Shown piece after piece: positions 45,042-52,887 of a stretch of 64,000 nt of DNA; the first letter of the stretch is position 1, and each line of letters opens with the position of its first letter. The stretch is taken from the NCBI GenBank assembly GCA_947447265.1, contig CANFKC010000010.1:53896-117895 (forward strand), given 5' to 3'. Made by a program: the position numbers and the translations under genes. This DNA comes from Chitinophagaceae bacterium (lineage in GTDB: Bacteria; Bacteroidota; Bacteroidia; Chitinophagales; Chitinophagaceae). The notes under the pieces are model-generated. The model made no database searches. It saw only the letters and a list, made by a program, of their open reading frames with translations, and was not told where the DNA came from.

Positions 45042-47612
45042 TTATTCTTTTATTAGTTTTTCAACCTTCAGGCGATTGCCGTCAGCGTCAAAAACCGACA
45101 CCATATAAATACCCGCAGGCAGTGTTGAAATGTCAGCGTCTTTAACATCTGTAAAGGTTAATGCAGTCTTTCCATCCATACAGCTGATAACTGCATGCAC
45201 ACTAACTGCGCACTCAAAATGCAACATATGCGATGCAGGATTAGGATACATGGTTACAGCAGTATTCGCATTTACATTGTCTACCGCAAGGTGTGCCACG
45301 GTATAAGATGCAGAAGTACCCTCACAGCCATAAGGGTCCGTAACAATAACAGTATAAACGCCATCGCTTGAAATGGTAAGGTGCGATGTGGTTGCGCCCG
45401 CAATAACTGTACCGTTACGCTTCCAGGTAAACGTTGCAAACGTGCCACCGCTAACATTCAGCGTAAAGCCGCTTTGTGTTATTATTGGTGTTGGTGCCGG
45501 CAGTACATGTACTGTTTTAGCGCTAGTTGTTGCAATGCAGCTTCCCGCAACATTTTCGAAGCAGGTATAAGCACCTGATGTTGTAGCCGTATAGCTGCCA
45601 TTAGTAGCACCTGCTATATTAATAGAATTGCGTTTCCACTGGAAAACGGTAAGTGCTGTTCCACTGGTGTTAATGGTAAGCAATACGCTTCCGCCTGCGC
45701 AGAACGTTGTGTCACCTGTTGCAATAAGGTAAGGTAATGATAAGTTGGTAACGGAAACCGGCGCTGAAATAGCAGGGCAACCTGAACCTGAAACCACAGC
45801 CACTTTATACAATCCTGTTGCGGAAGCAGTATAAGACGCATTTGTTGCACCGGTAATAGGTGTTGTACCTGTATACCATTGCCAGGTATATCCTGCACCT
45901 GTTGGCGCATTCAACACTACGCTGCCAGAGCAGAACGTAGTAGGACCAGAAGGCGTAATAACTACTGTAGATCCTGAATAACTCACAGTAGAAACCGCTG
46001 AGTAAACAGAACAGCCTGAAGCATTGGTAACCCTTACTTTATAAGCTGCCGGCGTAGTTGCCGCATAGGTAGCATTGGTTTCTCCGCTCATAGCGGTAGC
46101 ACCGCTAAACCATTGGTAAGTATATCCTGATGCCACAGTGGCTGATAATATAATAGTATCGCCAAAGCAGATAACAACAGAACCGGTAGGTGTTACGGCA
46201 ACAGTTGGCGCCGTAAGTAAGCTCACTGCAAAAACGGATGACGTTGCCTGGCAACCACCGCCACCGGTAACAGTAATTTTATAATTGCCCGTGGCCGATG
46301 CAGTGTAAGATACGTTGGTTGCACCGCCGATAAGTGTAGAACCATCATACCACTGATAAGTAAAGCCTGAACCTGCTGTGCCGGTCAATACTACACTGCC
46401 ACCGCTGCAAAACGAAAGCGGACCTGAAGCAGTAGCCACTGCAGAAGGTAATGCGTTAACGGTAACAGTAGTTGCGGTAGCAGTGCTATCGCTGCAACCG
46501 GTTGTTGTGTTAGTTATAATAACCCTGTAGGTACCTGCGGTTGAAGCGGTGTAAGATGCGTTAGTAGCGCCCGTAACTGCAACACCACCATCACGCCATT
46601 GGTAGGTATAACCAGTGCCGGTGCTTGCATTTAATACTACGCTGCTACCTGAACAGAACGTTGTAGCACCGCCGGCAGTAATAGTATTGGTTGGTAATGG
46701 ATTCGCGGTAACGGTAGTTGTAGAAGATGTAAGCGAACAACCCAGTGAATTTGCAACAGTTACTTTATAATTGCCTGATGCTGTTGCGGTATATGCTGCA
46801 TTGGTAGCGCCCGTTAATAGCGTGGCACCATCATACCATTGGTAGGTACAACCAGCCTGTGTGGGTGTAGTAATAACGACATTGCCGCCGGCACAGAATG
46901 TGGCCGAACCGGAAAGCGATGTAGTTGGTGTGGACGGCAGTCCGACGACTGTAATAGGTGCCCGGTTGGTGTCTGTACCACAGGAATTGGAGATGCTATA
47001 AAAGACGGTATCGCCCCCTGCCGTGACTCCCGTGACCGATCCCGACCCACTTACAGTAGCCCTTGTGTTACTCATACCCCATACACCACCTGATGGCGAT
47101 CCGACCATGCTGATGCTGTTACCAACACAAACTGAGGTAGGACCGGTAATGCTGCCCGAGCCTGGCAATGGGTTAATAATAAAATAAATATTCGTGGTTG
47201 CGGTATCAAAACCATCATATATCAATACAGTAAGGGTATCGCCGCCGAAGTAACCCGTTGTCGGGGTATAATCCCAACCAGTTGGTGTTACCGGGGCTGT
47301 TGTTGCTGTGCCAACCGTAGCGGTAGTAGAAAGCGCCCCGTGAAAAGGACCAGCCAGCACATTCCAGTACAGCGGCAAGCCCGGAGTACCATCATACACT
47401 GTTAGCATTGGGTCAATATTGTGTGCAGTTTCATTTTCACAAACTAGTTCCGTTTGCGCGTTACCGGCAATAAAATATAATGCGGCAAAACCTGCCTGTG
47501 CATGCGCCTTCTGTATACCTGTCGTTAAAAATAGGGCTAATAGCGCAACCATTAAACCATAACGTGAGGGTGGGCGCATAGAGAGCCTGTCTTTCAGAAG
47601 TGTTTTGCTCAT
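45042..47612 (-). CDS. T9SS type A cargo adhesin with tandem Ig-like repeats
   Basis: From ATG 47612 (MSKTLLKDRLSMRPPSRYGL, with AAAAGGA a few bases upstream) the protein has 856 residues. A longer in-frame start at 47684 would precede the signal and is unlikely. After a signal peptide ending AHAQ, a cadherin/Ig-like domain (~60-150) and a PKD-like piece precede about seven repeats of ~80 residues. These share FCxGxSVVLxxxxGxGYTYQW, then TGATNASYTAxxxGxYKVxV and a terminal Cys; the paired cysteines probably form disulfides. The C-terminal ~75 residues are a T9SS type A domain (VTMYPNPASHMLHFECAVSV ... DISTLPAGIYMVSVFD). It should be a surface or secreted adhesin exported through SprA. Confidence 0.9.
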   Translation of the reverse strand: MSKTLLKDRLSMRPPSRYGLMVALLALFLTTGIQKAHAQAGFAALYFIAGNAQTELVCENETAHNIDPMLTVYDGTPGLPLYWNVLAGPFHGALSTTATVGTATTAPVTPTGWDYTPTTGYFGGDTLTVLIYDGFDTATTNIYFIINPLPGSGSITGPTSVCVGNSISMVGSPSGGVWGMSNTRATVSGSGSVTGVTAGGDTVFYSISNSCGTDTNRAPITVVGLPSTPTTSLSGSATFCAGGNVVITTPTQAGCTYQWYDGATLLTGATNAAYTATASGNYKVTVANSLGCSLTSSTTTVTANPLPTNTITAGGATTFCSGSSVVLNASTGTGYTYQWRDGGVAVTGATNASYTASTAGTYRVIITNTTTGCSDSTATATTVTVNALPSAVATASGPLSFCSGGSVVLTGTAGSGFTYQWYDGSTLIGGATNVSYTASATGNYKITVTGGGGCQATSSVFAVSLLTAPTVAVTPTGSVVICFGDTIILSATVASGYTYQWFSGATAMSGETNATYAATTPAAYKVRVTNASGCSVYSAVSTVSYSGSTVVITPSGPTTFCSGSVVLNAPTGAGYTWQWYTGTTPITGATNASYTASATGLYKVAVVSGSGCPAISAPVSVTNLSLPYLIATGDTTFCAGGSVLLTINTSGTALTVFQWKRNSINIAGATNGSYTATTSGAYTCFENVAGSCIATTSAKTVHVLPAPTPIITQSGFTLNVSGGTFATFTWKRNGTVIAGATTSHLTISSDGVYTVIVTDPYGCEGTSASYTVAHLAVDNVNANTAVTMYPNPASHMLHFECAVSVHAVISCMDGKTALTFTDVKDADISTLPAGIYMVSVFDADGNRLKVEKLIKE

Positions 47613-47848
47613 AGAAATTCCTTTTAGAAAAAGTGAAGATAATGTAAATGTTAGAAATATAATAACCGGTACCCTACATAGCATAAAAAACCAGCAAAAA
47701 CATACCTATAGCCTTGCTTAACCCCAGTCATACCTCCATTATATTGAGCTATGGACTATCTCTATTTCAATTTAAAACCCGCCTACCCTTTTACCATTTC
47801 TCACAATAGTTAATTATTTTGCAGCATATTTCATCACTCCCGGCATAC

Positions 47849-48808
47849 ATGCAAAAACCTCTAATTCCCGTCATACTAGCTTTACTACTTTTTGCCGCCT
47901 GCAAAAAAGACACCATCCATAACCGGAGTGCTGTGAAATTGGCAACTTATACTGATTCCAGCCGTTTTAATAAAATGCTGTTCGTTAATGATTCACTCGG
48001 CTTTGTAGTAGGTGGCCAGCGATTTGCAGATGCGAATGTCCTTGTTACACACGATGGAGGCTTCACCTGGAAACCGCAGCATTTTCCTATTTCAGGTAAA
48101 GGCATTTATGATATTACAAAAAATGCTGCCGGTGGCATCTATACAGTCGGCTTCGATGGGAAATTGTTATACAGCCATGATTCCGCAAAAACCTGGTCGT
48201 TCACCCAAATGGATTTCTTCCCGGCAACCGGCATAGCGTTTATTGATGCTACCCACGCCATTGTGGTTGGCGGCATCAGCTTCAATGAGGGTAAAATACT
48301 ATACATCGATACCATGGGGACGGTTACGCGCAGGCTCAATTATTCGTACCAGCTGAATGCTATAAAAATGGTGACTTCGCAGGTCGGCTATATCTGTGGT
48401 TTTGGCGCCGTACTCAAAACTACCGACGGTGGCACCAACTGGGATCTGCTTCAGGTATCCGGCGACAATTTCAATTGTATGGACGTTCATGGCGATGAGA
48501 TATGGATGTGCGGTGCATCCGGTAGCATATTCCACACCCTGAATGGCGGCACAACCTGGACCAAATTCCGCACAGATAATGACCTTACCAAACCGCGCTA
48601 CTTCCTGAATGGTATTTTGTTTAAAGACAGCCAAACCGGCTGGGCTGTGGGTGAAAACGGCGTTTTCCTGAAAAGCGACAATGGCGGTAAAGACTGGATG
48701 GCATGCGATAAATTCACCACTCAAACCCTGCGCAGTATTATTATATGCCCCAATGGTGAATTACTCATCTGCGGAGATTACGGAACGCTCTATCGTGTTG
48801 ATCAATAA
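47849..48808 (+). CDS. Ycf48-like beta-propeller lipoprotein
   Basis: The start at ATG 47849 gives a 319-residue protein beginning MQKPLIPVILALLLFAACKK, with lipobox FAAC at Cys18; the frame is open to a TTG at 47819, which would put the signal too far in. Repeated VxFxDSxxGFVVGxxG...L.TxDGGxTW motifs (THDGGFTWKPQ, TTDGGTNWDLL, TLNGGTTWTKF, SDNGGKDWMAC) are BNR/Asp-box blades as in Ycf48/HCF136 propellers. In non-photosynthetic bacteria such proteins have no fixed role. It should sit on the envelope as a lipid-anchored binding protein. Confidence 0.87.
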   Translation: MQKPLIPVILALLLFAACKKDTIHNRSAVKLATYTDSSRFNKMLFVNDSLGFVVGGQRFADANVLVTHDGGFTWKPQHFPISGKGIYDITKNAAGGIYTVGFDGKLLYSHDSAKTWSFTQMDFFPATGIAFIDATHAIVVGGISFNEGKILYIDTMGTVTRRLNYSYQLNAIKMVTSQVGYICGFGAVLKTTDGGTNWDLLQVSGDNFNCMDVHGDEIWMCGASGSIFHTLNGGTTWTKFRTDNDLTKPRYFLNGILFKDSQTGWAVGENGVFLKSDNGGKDWMACDKFTTQTLRSIIICPNGELLICGDYGTLYRVDQ

Positions 48809-48891
48809 TGACTTACGTCGTTTTTTCACCAGATTTCAAGCGGCATTTCGTCCGTTTTAAACATTTCCCTTTTTATTTTAGGATAGTTGCT

Positions 48892-48899
48892 TATTTTTG
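48892..48899 (+). promoter_or_regulatory. Candidate -7 element of the DUF6580 gene
   Basis: TATTTTTG matches TAnnTTTG exactly and lies 18 bases before the ATG at 48918, leaving a very short leader. No good -33 element is apparent. Confidence 0.5.
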
Positions 48900-48917
48900 C
48901 CGCTTATTAATCATACA

Positions 48918-49472
48918 ATGAAACGTAGTAACATAAATATTCTCATTGCAGTATCGCTGATTGTACTTGCAGTTATTGCCCGCGTTATCAACGCAAACCT
49001 GCATCTGTATAACTTTGTTCCTATGGCTGCACTGGGGCTTTTCACAGGCGCGGTTATTAAGGACAGGAAGGCGCTGGCTTTTGCAATTCCTTTGGCTGGC
49101 CAGCTGGTAGCCGATCTGTATTTCCAGTATTTTACCAGCACTCCGGGCTTCTATCAAGGTCAGTTGTTTAACTATGCCGCACTTGGTGGCGCAGCTTTAT
49201 TAGGCCTTACCATGAAGCAGATCAAACCAACCAGCGTTCTTGCTTACATTTTCGGTGCATCAACTTTATTCTTTATCGTATCTAACTTTGGTTTCTTCGC
49301 ATCTGGCTACAATGGCTATTCATTTGCCGGACTGGTAAAAACATACATTGATGCTATTCCTTTCTACAGGAATACTATCCTTGGCGATCTAATTGGTGGC
49401 GTTGCTTTATTTGGCGCTTACTTCGTAGCTCAACAACTTTTTATCAGCAAAGCACAAAAAGTTAAAGCTTAA
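48918..49472 (+). CDS. DUF6580-type integral membrane protein
   Basis: From ATG 48918 the protein has 184 residues (MKRSNINILIAVSLIVLAVI). It has five or six membrane helices and the phrases NFVPMAALGLFTGAVIKDRK and IPFYRNTILGDLIGGVALFG, which recall the DUF6580 family and, more distantly, ECF-transporter S-components. The ligand is unknown. A terminator follows 24 bases after the stop. Confidence 0.8.
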   Translation: MKRSNINILIAVSLIVLAVIARVINANLHLYNFVPMAALGLFTGAVIKDRKALAFAIPLAGQLVADLYFQYFTSTPGFYQGQLFNYAALGGAALLGLTMKQIKPTSVLAYIFGASTLFFIVSNFGFFASGYNGYSFAGLVKTYIDAIPFYRNTILGDLIGGVALFGAYFVAQQLFISKAQKVKA

Positions 49473-49495
49473 TTTCATTACCTCTTTTATACTGC

Positions 49496-49523
49496 AAATG
49501 ACGGCCGACGGCCGTCATTTTTG
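49496..49523 (+). terminator. Rho-independent terminator
   Basis: AAATGACGGCC pairs perfectly with GGCCGTCATTT around GAC and is followed by more Ts, between the DUF6580 and uvrB genes. Confidence 0.9.
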
Positions 49524-49595
49524 TTTTAGGAACCGCCTGACAATTTAGCATTTCAAATTTGGAATTTGGCTACCGGAATTTGAACTTTACAGCAC

Positions 49596-51626
49596 ATGAA
49601 GTTCCAGTTACAATCACCATATCAGCCAGCAGGAGACCAACCGCAAGCCATCGCGCAATTGGTGGAAGGTTTAGAGCGCAATGATCAATACCAGACATTG
49701 CTCGGGGTAACAGGGTCCGGTAAAACGTTTACCGTTGCCAATGTTGTGCAGCAGGTGCAGCGCCCCACACTGGTGCTCACCCACAATAAAACCCTTGTGG
49801 CGCAGCTATATGGCGAATTCAGGCAGTTCTTCCCGGACAATGCCGTGGAGTACTTCGTTTCTTATTACGATTATTATCAGCCGGAGGCCTATATGCCGGC
49901 ATCGGGCACCTATATTGAAAAAGACCTTTCCATTAACGAAGAGTTGGAAAAGCTCCGGCTTCGGGCTACATCAAGTCTGCTCAGCGGCAGGCGCGATATT
50001 ATTGTTGTTGCCTCGGTTTCCTGCATCTACGGTATCGGTAACCCTACCGAATATGCGAATAGCATTATCAGGCTTGAAAAAGGCAATAACATAGGTCGTA
50101 ATGCCTTTCTGCACCAATTGGTCAATTCATTGTATAACCGCAGCCAGGGCGAATTTGCGAGGGGTACTTTCCGCGTTAACGGAGATACGGTTGATATCAA
50201 CCTGCCCTATGTAGATTATGGCTACCGCATTTCTTTTTTCGGCGATGAAATTGACGAAATTGAAAGCTTTGAAACCGATACCGGTAAGCGCATTATGCCC
50301 ATGGAAAATGCAGCCATTTTCCCCGCAAATCTTTACATAGCGCCCAAAGACCAGATGGCGCAGATAGTCTACGAAATACAGGACGAAATGAATGCCCAGG
50401 CTGAATATTTTAAAAGCCAGGGGAAGCACGTAGAAGCACAACGTATAAAAGAGCGGGTAACCTACGACCTGGAGATGATGCAGGAACTCGGCTATTGCAG
50501 CGGTATAGAAAACTATTCCCGCTTCCTGGACCGCCGTGTACCCGGAGCAAGGCCGTTCTGCCTTATCGATTACTTCCCCAAAGATTTCCTGCTGGTGATC
50601 GATGAGAGCCACGTTACCATTCCGCAGATAAGCGGCATGTATGGTGGTGACCGTTCGCGGAAAATAACCCTGGTCGACTTTGGCTTCAGGCTGCCTTCCG
50701 CGCTGGATAACAGGCCGCTGAATTTTTATGAATTTGAGTCACTCATTAACCAGGCGATATTTGTGAGTGCCACACCCGGCCGTTACGAATTGGAACATTG
50801 CGGTGGTGTGGTAACAGAACAAATCGTTCGCCCTACCGGCCTGCTTGACCCACCTATCGAGATTCGCCCGAGCATTAACCAGGTAGATGACCTGCTCGAT
50901 GAAATTGACAGAAGAATAAAAAGCGGCGACCGCGTATTGGTAACAACCCTTACCAAGCGTATGGCTGAAGAACTGGATAAGTACCTGAAGCGCATCAACA
51001 TCAAATCAAAGTACATCCACTCCGAAGTAGATACCCTGGAACGTGTGGAGATATTACGTGAACTCAGGCTTGGGGTAATTGACGTATTGGTGGGCGTAAA
51101 CCTGTTGAGGGAAGGCCTCGACTTACCTGAGGTGTCCCTTATGGCTATTTTAGACGCCGATAAGGAGGGTTTTCTACGTGATGAAAGGTCTTTGACCCAG
51201 ATGGCCGGCAGGGCCGCAAGAAACGTAAACGGACTGGTTATATTCTATGCCGATAAAATGACGGACAGCATGCAGCGTACTATAGACGAAACAAACCGTC
51301 GCCGCGAACGCCAGGTACAGAATAACCTGGAAAAAGGCATTACCCCGACTACGGTAAACAAGTCTATTGAGCAGATCATGAAGCAAACTGCAGTACTTGA
51401 CATAAAGGGCTATGACGAAAACAATAAATATGCCGTAGCCGACGAACTCATGTCTATCGCTGCCGAAGAATCACCAATCTACCAAACAGCGGCCGACCTG
51501 GATAAACAGATAGCCAAAACAAAGAAGGAAATGGAAAAAGCCGCAAAAGACCTCGACTTTATGGAAGCGGCACGCCTGCGCGATAATTTGTTCAAATTGC
51601 AGAAGAGTAAGGAAGCAATGAAATAA
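49596..51626 (+). CDS. uvrB: Excinuclease ABC subunit UvrB
   Basis: UvrB is the damage-verifying helicase of nucleotide excision repair. The 676-residue protein has the family length and all landmarks: Walker A GVTGSGKT at 37-44, the beta-hairpin region YYDYYQPEAYMPASGTYIEK, IDESHVTIPQ for motif II, helicase domain 2 (GVNLLREGLDLPEVSLMAIL) and a C-terminal UVR motif (AKDLDFMEAARLRDNLFKLQ). It is monocistronic, with no unusual features. Confidence 0.98.
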   Translation: MKFQLQSPYQPAGDQPQAIAQLVEGLERNDQYQTLLGVTGSGKTFTVANVVQQVQRPTLVLTHNKTLVAQLYGEFRQFFPDNAVEYFVSYYDYYQPEAYMPASGTYIEKDLSINEELEKLRLRATSSLLSGRRDIIVVASVSCIYGIGNPTEYANSIIRLEKGNNIGRNAFLHQLVNSLYNRSQGEFARGTFRVNGDTVDINLPYVDYGYRISFFGDEIDEIESFETDTGKRIMPMENAAIFPANLYIAPKDQMAQIVYEIQDEMNAQAEYFKSQGKHVEAQRIKERVTYDLEMMQELGYCSGIENYSRFLDRRVPGARPFCLIDYFPKDFLLVIDESHVTIPQISGMYGGDRSRKITLVDFGFRLPSALDNRPLNFYEFESLINQAIFVSATPGRYELEHCGGVVTEQIVRPTGLLDPPIEIRPSINQVDDLLDEIDRRIKSGDRVLVTTLTKRMAEELDKYLKRINIKSKYIHSEVDTLERVEILRELRLGVIDVLVGVNLLREGLDLPEVSLMAILDADKEGFLRDERSLTQMAGRAARNVNGLVIFYADKMTDSMQRTIDETNRRRERQVQNNLEKGITPTTVNKSIEQIMKQTAVLDIKGYDENNKYAVADELMSIAAEESPIYQTAADLDKQIAKTKKEMEKAAKDLDFMEAARLRDNLFKLQKSKEAMK

Positions 51627-51729
51627 TTTAGGGGAGTTGTAATGTCATCAGCCGAAATCTTTCCTATGTTTTAGCGCTACTTTAACCGGTTCCAAATGGA
51701 GCAAATTATTACAATCTGTGCTAACAATA

Positions 51730-51858
51730 GCCACGGCTTTTAAGCCGTGGAGCTGATTAAAATATACCGGCTTTAGCCAAAACATAGAGCAGGTGTTTTG
51801 TAATTTGGGCTAAAGCCGTCCCTTCCGTTGCGCTATACCACGACTTAAAAGCCGTGGC
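51730..51858. repeat. Compound inverted repeat with internal hairpins
   Basis: The outer hairpins CCACGGCTT-TT-AAGCCGTGG (51731-51750) and CCACGACTT-AA-AAGCCGTGG (51838-51857) and the inner pair GGCTTTAGCC (51769-51778) and GGCTAAAGCC (51808-51817) are arranged as two ~50-base arms. The right arm is the reverse complement of the left at both ends, with a ~29-base centre. It looks like a small non-coding mobile or REP/BIME-like element. No ORF is inside. Confidence 0.75.
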
Positions 51859-52040
51859 AATTATGTCTCTGCTCTCTATAAGCATAACTTGTAAAAATAG
51901 AATTAGTTGCGTCTCTTAAATCTTAAGTGAAATCTAAATGCTACTTTATGCCGCCGCCCCATTTCTTAGGGTCATGACATTGTGGGGTGTAGTACATTAT
52001 AAGCGAAGGCGCAGCTTCAACAAGTACCGCGAATATTGGC
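51859..52040. other. Intergenic region with a degenerate repeat
   Basis: No gene is seen. The segment around 51968-52030 (TTAGGGTCATGACATTGTGG, then GTAGTACATTATAAGCG and GCGAAGGCGCAGCTTC) resembles the repeat relic at 33735-33830. Confidence 0.45.
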
Positions 52041-52730
52041 TTATTGCCCGGTTAGGGCTACCATGCCATCTATTATGTAAATGTTGCCGGTAGTTCTGGC
52101 ACCATCGCAGCTAATGTCCTTTCCTCTCTGACTTTGATAAATTCCCGGCAGTAGAGTTACTGCGTCTGCAATATTTACAGAAGGTATGAGCTTAAGTTTA
52201 TCTGACAATATTTGACCAGCCCGTAATGGCTTAGCCGATTGTCGCCCTGGACTAGTGCTTCCGGAAATTATCATAGCGAGCGGTTCCAGGTCTGTAAGGA
52301 CAAAATCAACAATGGTAATTTCACTTCCCGGTACTACCCGCAGAATGAATGTACTATCATACTTACCCGGTGATTGTATGGTCATCATATACCTTCCAGA
52401 CCGGGCCAGACTTAAATGATAATCGCCACTGTCATTTGAACCCACTCTCGCTACTATTGTGTCATTACTGTAAACCTTGATTAAAGCACCTGCTATTGGC
52501 CGTGAGCCTGTGTCCCTAATTATACCGAAAAGACCACCCTCGGCGGTAAATGCGATGACATCTGGTATAATTCTATCGTCAATTATATAAGGGTTTGCAT
52601 CCCTTCCGTATCTGTTTACATGGCCGACCCGGTTTACTTTAGATTCACTAGCCGCCCCGTTATGCTGCTGCGCAAGAGCAGTTGTGACGCAAAGCAGCAA
52701 TACCTGCATTAAAGTAAGCGCTCTTTTCAT
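52041..52730 (-). CDS. Carboxypeptidase-regulatory domain plus truncated TonB plug, no barrel
   Basis: From ATG 52730 the protein has 229 residues: a signal peptide (MKRALTLMQVLLLCVTTALA), a spacer, a carboxypeptidase-regulatory-like domain (~65-140; LFGIIRDTGSRPIAGALIKV, ...SGRYMMTIQSPGKYD), then a plug-like segment LIPSVNIADAVTLLPGIYQS and DGARTTGNIYIIDGMVALTG and stop. TonB-dependent receptors continue with the rest of the plug and a 22-strand barrel; these are absent here and not visible downstream. It may be a deliberate plug-like periplasmic protein or a receptor truncated by a stop codon. It is placed just downstream of the repeat relics. Confidence 0.7.
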   Translation of the reverse strand: MKRALTLMQVLLLCVTTALAQQHNGAASESKVNRVGHVNRYGRDANPYIIDDRIIPDVIAFTAEGGLFGIIRDTGSRPIAGALIKVYSNDTIVARVGSNDSGDYHLSLARSGRYMMTIQSPGKYDSTFILRVVPGSEITIVDFVLTDLEPLAMIISGSTSPGRQSAKPLRAGQILSDKLKLIPSVNIADAVTLLPGIYQSQRGKDISCDGARTTGNIYIIDGMVALTGQ

Positions 52731-52836
52731 AAGCAAAGTTTTACGGCAACAAGTACCTATGTATGTAGACGTAATTGGAGATAGATAACTTGGGTAATAA
52801 CGTTGCCTATCGGAACCGCAATTGCATTAAAATTAA

Positions 52837-52861
52837 AAAGCTGCACTTGTGGTGCAGCTTT
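52837..52861 (-). terminator. Terminator of the PorE-like gene
   Basis: AAAGCTGCAC pairs perfectly with GTGCAGCTTT around TTGTG, with a T-rich minus-strand tail (TTTTTAATTTTAA). It lies 26 bases after the stop at 52888. Confidence 0.88.
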
Positions 52862-52887
52862 CTAAAAATAATATTTATTGTATTCAA

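Noticed and set aside
45300..47100. Regular repeats suggesting a CRISPR or satellite array
   Set aside because: The period is about 240 bp, in frame, and encodes Ig-like domains of the adhesin.
47819..47848. TTG start extending the Ycf48-like lipoprotein upstream
   Set aside because: It would place ten residues before the lipoprotein signal; the ATG at 47849 gives a standard signal and lipobox.
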